Shown here: piece by piece, positions 1-6,269 of the stretch | Numbering within the stretch: position 1 is the stretch's first letter | Layout of the letters: the number at the start of each line of letters is the position of its first letter | Translations under genes and position numbers: made by a program | The notes under the pieces: model-generated | Told to the model about the DNA's origin: nothing | The model's database searches: none | What the model saw: only the letters and a program-made list of their open reading frames with translations | NCBI GenBank assembly: GCA_045636705.1 | Contig: JAZTYA010000002.1 | Location: forward strand, 1 to 22,854 | Direction: 5' to 3' | DNA from: SFWF01 sp045636705 | GTDB lineage: Bacteria; Bacillota; Clostridia; Oscillospirales; Acutalibacteraceae | DNA length: 22,854 bases

Positions 1-1116
1 ATGAGCAGCGCAGGTAGATTTATCTGCCTTGTTGAACTTAGAAGCATCCCAAGGATTACCTCTCCAGTCGATAGCGTTCTCGGGGAGGTTCTTATTAAGG
101 CCTTCCCACCAAACTGTATTGTCGTTCTTATCTAAAGCAACGTTTGTGAAGATTGTGTTCTTCTTGGTTGACTCTAAAGCATTGAAGTTAGACTTCTCGT
201 TTGTACCGGGAGCAACACCGAAGAAACCGTTCTCGGGGTTGATAGCATAAAGTCTGCCATCCTCGCCGATTCTCATCCAAGAGATATCGTCACCAACGGT
301 CCAAATCTTGTAGCCCTTCTTCTTTAAATACTCGGGAGGAATAAGCATAGCGAGGTTGGTCTTTCCGCAAGCAGAGGGGAAAGCAGCAGCAACGTAGCGA
401 ACTTCTCCTTCAGGATTCTCAAGACCTAAGATAAGCATATGCTCAGCCATCCAGCCTTCCTTCCAACCCTGATAAGAAGCGATACGGAGTGCGAAGCACT
501 TTTTACCTAAAAGTACGTTTCCGCCGTATCCTGAGTTAACAGAGATAATTGTGTTGTCCTGAGGGAAGTGACAGATGTATCTGTTTTCAGGGTCAACATC
601 ACAGCGAGAATGTAATCCGCGAACCCAGTCGTTAGAGTCGCCGAGAACGTCCCAAACCTTGTTTGAAACTCTGGTCATAATAAGCATATTGAGTACAACG
701 TAAACAGAATCGGTAATCTCAACGCCGATTTTAGCAAGAGGAGAGCCGATGGGTCCCATAGAATAGGGGATAACATACATTGTGCGTCCCTTGTAGCTGC
801 CACGAGCAATCTTGTAAAGCTTGTCGTACATCTCGGTGGGGTCACACCAGTTGTTTGTAGGACCTGCTTCTTCTTTAGTTGTTGTGCAGATGAAGGTACG
901 GTCTTCAACACGTGCAACGTCGTTAGGATTGGTTCTGTGGAGGTAGCAACCGGGAAGCTTATCCTGGTTAAGAACCTCAAGCTCGCCTAAACGAACAGCT
1001 TCTTCACGAAGTTCATCACGCTGTGCGTCAGAGCCGTCAATCCAAACTACTTTTTCGGGCTTTAAAAGTTCTTTCATCTCTTCAAGCCATTTTAATACGG
1101 TAGGGTTCTTGGTCAT
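1..1116 (-). CDS. pckG: phosphoenolpyruvate carboxykinase (GTP), partial
   Basis: GTP-type PEP carboxykinase interconverts oxaloacetate and PEP with GTP/GDP in the cytoplasm, at the junction of glycolysis/gluconeogenesis and C4 acids. The open frame starts at the ATG at 1114-1116 behind an AAGGAG site and stays open to base 1, giving 372 residues of a family that is usually about 590-620 long; the C-terminal part lies outside the window. GTP-type marks are RGLHSRCD, the P-loop FPSACGKTN (about residues 246-254, K252 and T253) and the SMGPIGSPLAKIGVEITDS block. ATP-type enzymes instead carry a GLSGTGKTT loop, so the class is clear. Its own promoter lies at 1174-1202. The truncation is an edge effect, not a broken gene. 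Confidence 0.95.
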   Translation of the reverse strand, partial: MTKNPTVLKWLEEMKELLKPEKVVWIDGSDAQRDELREEAVRLGELEVLNQDKLPGCYLHRTNPNDVARVEDRTFICTTTKEEAGPTNNWCDPTEMYDKLYKIARGSYKGRTMYVIPYSMGPIGSPLAKIGVEITDSVYVVLNMLIMTRVSNKVWDVLGDSNDWVRGLHSRCDVDPENRYICHFPQDNTIISVNSGYGGNVLLGKKCFALRIASYQGWKEGWMAEHMLILGLENPEGEVRYVAAAFPSACGKTNLAMLIPPEYLKKKGYKIWTVGDDISWMRIGEDGRLYAINPENGFFGVAPGTNEKSNFNALESTKKNTIFTNVALDKNDNTVWWEGLNKNLPENAIDWRGNPWDASKFNKADKSTCAAH

Positions 1117-1173
1117 TGTAAATTCTCCTTAATATATTTGCGATTTTGTAAAAATCCAATTTTCACCACATAC

Positions 1174-1202
1174 ATTATAGCCTAAAACCAAACCAAAATC
1201 AA
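1174..1202 (-). promoter_or_regulatory. sigma-A-type promoter for pckG
   Basis: On the minus strand TTGATT (1197-1202) and TATAAT (1174-1179) are separated by exactly 17 bp, about 60 bp upstream of the pckG start. This is a near-consensus housekeeping promoter. I see no obvious catabolite-control site next to it. Confidence 0.65.
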
Positions 1203-1231
1203 GTATTAAATAATATTTTGTAAAAAAAATA

Positions 1232-1255
1232 AAGAGCAGGAAACTACCTACTCTT
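1232..1255 (-). terminator. intrinsic terminator after the S24/S26 peptidase gene
   Basis: Stem AAGAGTAGG / CCTGCTCTT with one mismatch (1247-1255 with 1232-1240), a 6-base loop holding the stop codon of the upstream gene, and a run of T residues after it on the minus strand (1221-1229 read in reverse). Confidence 0.75.
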
Positions 1256-1696
1256 AAAAATTTTATGAAAAAGTCTTTTTATAAGGAATATTCCTCTAAG
1301 GAAAAATCTTCTAAGGGGCAAAAGAAAACTATAAAAACGGTAGTTAAAACTATCAAGGCTTAAAAGGGAATCCTTCTTATAAATGGCAGTCACCTTGGCT
1401 AAAACCTGTTCTTTTAAAATGCCCTTTTCTATATAAAACTGATTATCTCCACACATTGAAAGGGTATTTGACATTTTTACAATTCGGTGGATAACAAACA
1501 TCCCGTTTTCTCTTCTGTATAGGACAATATCGCCTTTTTTAAGGCAAGATACCTTAGAAAGCACAACCGAATCGGCCCCCTCTTTAATTAAAGGAAGCAT
1601 ACTTTTACCCTTTGGATAAAAACGATATGTACCACCTGCCTTAATACCCTCGGCAATAAGCGGATAAAGTTCTTTAAGTTTTAAATCTTCACTCAT
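1244..1696 (-). CDS. S24/S26 family serine peptidase (signal-peptidase-like)
   Basis: A 150-residue protein with the catalytic core of signal peptidase I/LexA-type serine peptidases: the GKSMLPLI box with the likely nucleophile S32, a KKGDIVLYRR strand at 53-62, VIHRIV with H70, and CGDN at 82-85. A Ser plus His arrangement is that of the SipW/eukaryotic-type branch rather than the Ser/Lys bacterial type. It lacks the usual N-terminal membrane anchor; instead the C-terminal third (about 115-150) is basic and hydrophobic and may bind the membrane. An AAGGAG site precedes the ATG. Similar small proteins often occur near exported or ribosomally made peptides, but no such peptide gene is visible here; the neighbour is a divergent lipoprotein lysozyme. 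Substrate unknown. Confidence 0.75.
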   Translation of the reverse strand: MSEDLKLKELYPLIAEGIKAGGTYRFYPKGKSMLPLIKEGADSVVLSKVSCLKKGDIVLYRRENGMFVIHRIVKMSNTLSMCGDNQFYIEKGILKEQVLAKVTAIYKKDSLLSLDSFNYRFYSFLLPLRRFFLRGIFLIKRLFHKIFKSR

Positions 1697-1774
1697 TTAA
1701 GAGCTCCTTACAATCTACTATATTTCTATTTTAATACAAGAAAGCGAAAAAAGATAGTAAAATTTTAAAAACTG

Positions 1775-1783
1775 TGATATAAT
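1775..1783 (+). promoter_or_regulatory. extended -10 promoter for the GH25 lysozyme operon
   Basis: TGATATAAT on the plus strand gives a perfect TATAAT (1778-1783) with the TGn extension at 1775-1777. No good -35 is seen 17 bp upstream, as expected for an extended -10 promoter. The start codon is 25 bp downstream with a strong AAGGAGG site between. Confidence 0.6.
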
Positions 1784-1808
1784 TTACACATAAGAAGGAG
1801 GAGATATT

Positions 1809-3602
1809 ATGTTGAAAAGATTTACTGCGTTGTTTTTATCGGTAATTTTAAGTTTTGCTTTTTGCTCTTGTCAAGATGATAAAACTGTTACAAGTTCAAA
1901 CAACACCTTAGAGCAAAGTTCTATAGTTGTAAATACTACTTCATATAGTTCTTCCTTTGATGAAAGTGATTTAATCGAAAGTCAAACCCAAACAAGCGAT
2001 TCTTCCGAACAGGCAAGTACTTCATTGGAACAGGCGAGCACATCGTCGGAAAGAGTGAGCACTTCATCGAATATTTCTTCAAGCAACAATTCGAGCGAAC
2101 AGACAGTAACTTCTACAAAAATACCGACTGCCTCGATGGGAACCGATGAAACCGACCCCGAAAATCGTCCGTCATCGCACAACTACGGACAACCGTATGA
2201 CACGGATTTCTTTAACCCTACAAACATCAAGGCAAAAGGAATAGATGTTTCTAAATGGCAGGGCAGGATTGACTGGAGACTTGTAGCCAAGGACAACATA
2301 GACTTTGCAATGGTAAGAATTGGCTATCGAGCAGAAAACGGAAAAATATACAAGGATGATACTGCCGATTATAATATTCAGCAAGCCTTAAAGAACGGGC
2401 TGCTTGTAGGCGCATATTTTTTCTCGACGGCAAAAAACACTACCGAGGCAAAAGAGGAAGCTCTTTGGACAATGGAACAAATAAAGGGATACAGCATTTC
2501 TTATCCTGTAGCCTTTGACTGCGAGGGCTTTGAGAATAGTGACAGCCGTATGTATAATCTTACAAGCGACGAGAGAACCAATAATGCTATAGCTTTTTTA
2601 AAGGAAATTAAGGCTTCGGGCTATGAGCCGATGTTTTATTATTCTTCTAAAGGTAATTGGGATATTGAAAAATTAGAAAAATCTTACAAAATATGGTATC
2701 CAAATTATAATCTTATTAAAAGCGACCCCGAAAGGCTTTATTACGATGGAAGATGCGATATATGGCAATACACTAACACAGGCGAGGTTGACGGGATAGA
2801 ATCTGCGGTAGATTTAAACGTTGCATATTTTAAGCCAAAGAAGGCAACTCCAAAAGACCCGAATGCTATAATAGAAGAAGCAAAAGAGCCTAAAAGCTTT
2901 TCCGAAATGGAATTTGAAAGCGTAGAAGAAGAGGTAACGGCAAAGGATGAGGTTTATTTAAGAGACGGACCGAGCATCGCTTACAGAGTGAGAGGAACCC
3001 TTAAAAACGGGGATACGCTTTACCGCATAGGAATAAGTGAAAAGGGTTGGTCAATGTTAATGTATAACGGCAGAAAGGTCTATGCCGTTTCAAGCTATCT
3101 TACAACAGACCTATTATATAACAAGCCCGATGAACCCGATATAGTAGAGGGCAACACCTTCACTCCTCAAAGAGATATCGTAACCGCAAAGGATATGGTA
3201 AATCTTCGTAAAAAGCCGACTACGGACAGTGCGATTGTCGGGGTAATGTATAACGGAGATACCCTATCTCGTACAGCAATAAGTGATAAGGGTTGGTCAA
3301 GGCTTAATTATGACGGGAAAACAGTTTATGCTGTAACAAGTTATCTTACAACCGATTTAAACAAGGCGTCGTCCGAGCATGCAGAGGAACCGAATTTTCA
3401 TGAAGAAAACAAACAGGTTACGGCAAAAATTGAGGTAAATCTTCGGGATGAACCTAATACAAGCAGCTCGAAGATTGTTTGTCTGCTTAAAAACGGAGAA
3501 TATGTAAAGTGCGTTGGCGTATATGATAACGGTTGGTCAAAACTGGAATATAACGGTCAAACCGTATATGCCGTTACAAGCTATTTAGAGGAGAAAAAAT
3601 AA
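1809..3602 (+). CDS. GH25 lysozyme lipoprotein with three C-terminal SH3 domains
   Basis: A secreted 597-residue muramidase predicted to cut the MurNAc-GlcNAc bond of peptidoglycan. It opens with a lipoprotein signal peptide (hydrophobic 4-18, FCSC with C21 the likely lipidated Cys), followed by a Ser/Thr-rich, low-complexity linker (about 26-125). The GH25 domain spans about 142-342, with GIDVSKWQG (D146), the catalytic DxE pair in AFDCEG (D237, E239) and a DIWQY strand near 317-321. Three bacterial SH3 repeats follow at about 376-433, 457-515 and 536-593, each ending in a GWS...YAV(S/T)SYL pattern; these usually bind wall peptides. The Walker-type ATPase gene after it starts on the last base of its stop codon, so the two are co-translated. 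Whether it remodels the cell's own wall or attacks others cannot be decided from sequence. Confidence 0.92.
   Translation: MLKRFTALFLSVILSFAFCSCQDDKTVTSSNNTLEQSSIVVNTTSYSSSFDESDLIESQTQTSDSSEQASTSLEQASTSSERVSTSSNISSSNNSSEQTVTSTKIPTASMGTDETDPENRPSSHNYGQPYDTDFFNPTNIKAKGIDVSKWQGRIDWRLVAKDNIDFAMVRIGYRAENGKIYKDDTADYNIQQALKNGLLVGAYFFSTAKNTTEAKEEALWTMEQIKGYSISYPVAFDCEGFENSDSRMYNLTSDERTNNAIAFLKEIKASGYEPMFYYSSKGNWDIEKLEKSYKIWYPNYNLIKSDPERLYYDGRCDIWQYTNTGEVDGIESAVDLNVAYFKPKKATPKDPNAIIEEAKEPKSFSEMEFESVEEEVTAKDEVYLRDGPSIAYRVRGTLKNGDTLYRIGISEKGWSMLMYNGRKVYAVSSYLTTDLLYNKPDEPDIVEGNTFTPQRDIVTAKDMVNLRKKPTTDSAIVGVMYNGDTLSRTAISDKGWSRLNYDGKTVYAVTSYLTTDLNKASSEHAEEPNFHEENKQVTAKIEVNLRDEPNTSSSKIVCLLKNGEYVKCVGVYDNGWSKLEYNGQTVYAVTSYLEEKK
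2007..2069 (+). repeat. three 21-bp tandem repeats in the lysozyme linker
   Basis: Three in-frame 21-bp copies (2007-2027, 2028-2048, 2049-2069) encode EQASTSL, EQASTSS and ERVSTSS. They lie in the Ser/Thr-rich spacer after the lipobox and probably expand or contract by slippage, changing the reach of the enzyme from the membrane. Confidence 0.8.
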
Positions 3603-4756
3603 TGATACTTTACGGAAAAGGTGAGCTTTGGAAAAGGTTTTCAGGCGAAGATGAAATATATGAGCTTTTAAAGTTTGCCGAAAAATATGGTATAGAAGGC
3701 AACCTTATTAAAGCTAAAGTTGCTTGGCTTTTAATGAACGATGAAAACCCTTTTTCTTTAAGCGTTGAAAGAAATGACAATATGGGTTCGGCTTGCGAAC
3801 TGGGAAAAAAGGATGTTAAAGAAATTCGAAAACTCTTTTTCGAAAAGGTAGAGGAGCCTTTTTCAGATTACATTCCGCTTAATAAAAACATTTCGGGAGA
3901 AGAAAAACGAATAGGCAAAGCCATTTTAGGTTTTGTAAAGGTTTTGGAAGAAACTAAATCCGAGGATGAATTTTTTATAGCCGTTAAAGATTACTACATA
4001 AAAAACGGCGTTGGAACCTTTGGAATAAATAAGGCGTTTTATATGCAGGATGACGGCAAATTAGTTCCCGTTTCTCATATTAGAGAGGCAGACTTTTCGG
4101 AGCTTTGGGGATATGAAAGTCAACAAGAAAGACTTGTTTCCAACACGGCTGCCTTTGCAAACGGCAAAACCGCTAACAATGTTTTGCTTTATGGTGACAG
4201 CGGAACAGGTAAATCAACCTCGATTAAGGCGGTGCTAAACAAGTTCTTTGACTCAGGTGTTCGAATGATACAAATTCAAAAGCATCAGTTTGTCCACTTG
4301 TCCCATTTAACCGAAACTTTAAAGAAAAGAAACTACCGCTTTATAATCTACATAGACGACCTCTCTTTTGAGGAGTTTGAGGTTGAGTATAAATATTTAA
4401 AGGCAGCTATTGAAGGCGGTCTTGAAGAAAAACCCGAAAACGTGCTCATTTACGCCACCTCTAACCGCCGCCATTTAATTAAGGAAACCTTTGGCGAAAG
4501 AGAAGCGGATGATATCCACAGAAACGAAACGATTCAAGAGAAGATTTCGCTTTCTGACCGATTTGGACTACAAATCTATTATGAAAAGCCGTCCCAACAG
4601 CAATATTTTGAAATTGCAAAGCACCTAGCGGCAATAGAGGGGTTAAGCATAGATGAGGAAACTTTAATTGCAGAGGCTAAAAAATGGGGCGTTTCCCACG
4701 GTGGATTTTCAGGAAGAGCGGCTAAACAACTTATTCTAAACCTCAAAACAAAATAG
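3602..4756 (+). CDS. DUF815 family AAA+ ATPase
   Basis: A 384-residue cytoplasmic ATPase of the DUF815 family. Walker A GDSGTGKS is at 198-205 (K204), Walker B ending in IDD at 251-253, and a sensor-1-like ATSN at 285-288. The N-terminal 160 residues are a family-specific region without a motif I can name. An AGGAG site inside the end of the lysozyme gene precedes the ATG, which overlaps the previous stop by one base. The family's biological role is unknown to me; the coupling to an exported lysozyme is unusual because no shared pathway is evident. The stop is followed at once by a strong bidirectional terminator. Confidence 0.85.
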   Translation: MILYGKGELWKRFSGEDEIYELLKFAEKYGIEGNLIKAKVAWLLMNDENPFSLSVERNDNMGSACELGKKDVKEIRKLFFEKVEEPFSDYIPLNKNISGEEKRIGKAILGFVKVLEETKSEDEFFIAVKDYYIKNGVGTFGINKAFYMQDDGKLVPVSHIREADFSELWGYESQQERLVSNTAAFANGKTANNVLLYGDSGTGKSTSIKAVLNKFFDSGVRMIQIQKHQFVHLSHLTETLKKRNYRFIIYIDDLSFEEFEVEYKYLKAAIEGGLEEKPENVLIYATSNRRHLIKETFGEREADDIHRNETIQEKISLSDRFGLQIYYEKPSQQQYFEIAKHLAAIEGLSIDEETLIAEAKKWGVSHGGFSGRAAKQLILNLKTK

Positions 4757-4758
4757 AA

Positions 4759-4787
4759 AAAACCGAGTAGCAAAACTACTCGGTTTT
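4759..4787. terminator. bidirectional terminator between convergent genes
   Basis: A 12-bp perfect stem (4759-4770 with 4776-4787) and a 5-base loop, flanked by A-rich sequence on the left and T-rich on the right, so it works for the DUF815 gene (plus) and the TauE pair (minus). The stop codon of the minus-strand gene is inside the stem. Confidence 0.85.
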
Positions 4788-5132
4788 CTTTTTTCTAAAT
4801 ATGCTTAAAAGTCCTGCGACGATTAAAAATCCGCCAAAAATTTTTGATAAATATTCTATCGGGATAATGTCTGAAAGCCAAAAGCCTAAGGCGGCGCCCA
4901 AAACTCCACAAATCGCAAAAGGCAGGCAGACCTTCCATTTTATTTGCTTCTTTACGCTGTAAATAATTACGGCAAGAAGGCCTATCGGCACAAAAAAGAG
5001 GATGTTTACACCCTGCGCTGTGAGTTGCGGCACGTCCTTTAAATATATAAGGTAAAGCAGTAAAACCGCGCCTCCGCCAAGCCCCATAGATGCGATTATC
5101 CCCGATAAAATACCTGCAATTAAACTTATCAT
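4776..5132 (-). CDS. TauE/SafE family permease, C-terminal-half protein
   Basis: A 118-residue, four-helix membrane protein that matches one half of a TauE/SafE (sulfite/organosulfonate exporter) permease. The family hallmark, a Gly-rich helix start (SMGLGGGAVLLLYLI, about 15-29), is near the N-terminus and the protein ends in a basic tail. Its ATG overlaps the stop of the partner gene in an ATGA (5129-5132), so the two halves are translationally coupled. Full-length relatives are usually near 250 residues with two such halves fused. The substrate cannot be read from sequence. Confidence 0.8.
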   Translation of the reverse strand: MISLIAGILSGIIASMGLGGGAVLLLYLIYLKDVPQLTAQGVNILFFVPIGLLAVIIYSVKKQIKWKVCLPFAICGVLGAALGFWLSDIIPIEYLSKIFGGFLIVAGLLSIFRKKKTE

Positions 5133-5479
5133 AAAAACATCCTAACTCCAAGATATACCATAAATCCGCCAAATATTCTGCCAAGCCACAATGGAGAAAT
5201 CTTTTTTAAAATAAGGGTGCCGAGAAAGCCGCCGATAAGACCGCCCGGCAAGAAGGGAAGAGCATCGGACAGTGTCATTCTGCCGTCGAGCAAATAAAGG
5301 GTAGCAGAAAGAACGGCGATAGGTAAAATTACCGCCACCGCATTAGCGTGCGCCTCTTTTGATTCAAGTCCTACCTTTTTTAAAGAGGGCACGGCTATCA
5401 TACCACCTCCGGCTCCAAGCAGAGAAGAAACAACACCCGTTATAAATCCCAAAATACAAACAATAATCTTTTTTTTCAT
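5129..5479 (-). CDS. TauE/SafE family permease, N-terminal-half protein
   Basis: A 116-residue, four-helix membrane protein and partner of the next gene; the conserved family segment is VSSLLGAGGGMIAVP near the N-terminus. I chose the ATG at 5477-5479 (MKKKIIV). An upstream in-frame TTG at 5501-5503 would add eight residues but lies at the edge of the terminator hairpin. Neither start has a good ribosome site, and a terminator separates it from the gene upstream, so expression may be low or rely on read-through. The two halves together would rebuild an eight-helix permease. Confidence 0.78.
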   Translation of the reverse strand: MKKKIIVCILGFITGVVSSLLGAGGGMIAVPSLKKVGLESKEAHANAVAVILPIAVLSATLYLLDGRMTLSDALPFLPGGLIGGFLGTLILKKISPLWLGRIFGGFMVYLGVRMFL

Positions 5480-5502
5480 AAGAATATTGTTAGTGAAAAA
5501 CA

Positions 5503-5534
5503 AAAAAATATACCGAAAAATCGGTATATTTTTT
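5503..5534 (-). terminator. hairpin terminator after the PRTase gene
   Basis: A perfect 14-bp stem (5503-5516 with 5521-5534) with loop AAAA, made of ATACCGA / TCGGTAT plus flanking A and T runs, 11 bp past the stop of the PRTase-like gene. Its symmetric A/T flanks would let it act in both directions. Confidence 0.8.
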
Positions 5535-5545
5535 AAAGAATTAAT

Positions 5546-6184
5546 TTATAATTTTGAAAATCCGAAACTGTTGACTAGAGCATCAAGCTTTTCGCCTTTT
5601 TTACAGTGTGGGCAGTCGGAAGAAGAGTGACAAGCATAGTCGGGAAGGTCGCGTGGGTCGAAGACCGAAGAAACCTTAATGCCGTCAATCTCGTGTGTGG
5701 TGGCAAAAATCGAGCCGATGCCAACCGCTTTTCCGCCGTAGTAGTTAATTGCCTCAACCGCCGCTTTTGCGGTATAACCCGTTACGACCGAAGCCGCTAA
5801 AACAAGCACGTGCTTGCCCTTTATCATGGGGACAATGTTATCACGGAAGATAATCTGATTGCCTGTGGTGTTTTCAGGGGTTACAACATAGATGGTTTGG
5901 TGGGCGTTGACGTTTACAAAGTTTGCTTCGGTTAGCGCCTCTGCAAGACAAGTACCGATAACCTCTGTGCCGTCAAGGCAGAGAATAGAATCGACAATGG
6001 TGCTCATATCGTAGTATGCACGGAGCGCCTTTGCAACCGCCTTGGCTTCGGAAAGACGAGTCTTTTGGGTGGTTATGTCTATGTAGTAGTTGGTGTGAGA
6101 ACGACCTGTTGCAAAATGACCTTTATGAATTCGAAGAAAAAGGTCCTTGTGTTTTGTTCCCATTTTGATTGAAGATAATGCCAT
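5546..6184 (-). CDS. orotate phosphoribosyltransferase-like protein with atypical PRPP loop
   Basis: A 212-residue type I phosphoribosyltransferase-fold protein, best matched to the orotate phosphoribosyltransferase-like (pyrE-type) proteins of Clostridia. The PRPP-binding stretch reads HVLVLAASVVTGYTA (125-139): the fold and the TG turn are kept, but the two acidic residues that normally contact the ribose hydroxyls (DD or ED) are Ala130-Ala131. The C-terminal part has C185, C191 and C194 (CPHCKKG), a segment seen at the end of several clostridial and Thermus-type PyrE proteins. It starts with ATG behind GGAGGAG. No other pyrimidine gene is near. It may be a true enzyme with altered PRPP binding, or a binding/regulatory relative; I cannot separate these by sequence. 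Confidence 0.75.
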   Translation of the reverse strand: MALSSIKMGTKHKDLFLRIHKGHFATGRSHTNYYIDITTQKTRLSEAKAVAKALRAYYDMSTIVDSILCLDGTEVIGTCLAEALTEANFVNVNAHQTIYVVTPENTTGNQIIFRDNIVPMIKGKHVLVLAASVVTGYTAKAAVEAINYYGGKAVGIGSIFATTHEIDGIKVSSVFDPRDLPDYACHSSSDCPHCKKGEKLDALVNSFGFSKL

Positions 6185-6240
6185 AAAAACTCCTCCAAAC
6201 GGAAAGGACTTATTGCGAAACGCAAAAAGCTCTTTTTTTT

Positions 6241-6269
6241 ATTTTACTATATAAAGTTATATTTTACAA
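6241..6269 (-). promoter_or_regulatory. promoter for the PRTase-like gene
   Basis: On the minus strand TTGTAA (6264-6269) and TAAAAT (6241-6246) are 17 bp apart. The -35 overlaps the stop codon of the decarboxylase gene. About 55 bp of leader follows, with a weak TTGCG/CGCAA hairpin at 6213-6225 but no recognisable riboswitch. Confidence 0.45.

Noticed and set aside
29..250. 73-codon plus-strand frame at the left edge
   Set aside because: It is antisense to pckG, whose frame is open over the whole region and carries family motifs.
4795..5184. 129-codon minus-strand frame in another phase over the TauE pair
   Set aside because: It crosses both TauE genes out of phase, and its product is rich in Arg, Cys and Trp without hydrophobic helices; the two overlapping membrane proteins explain the DNA.
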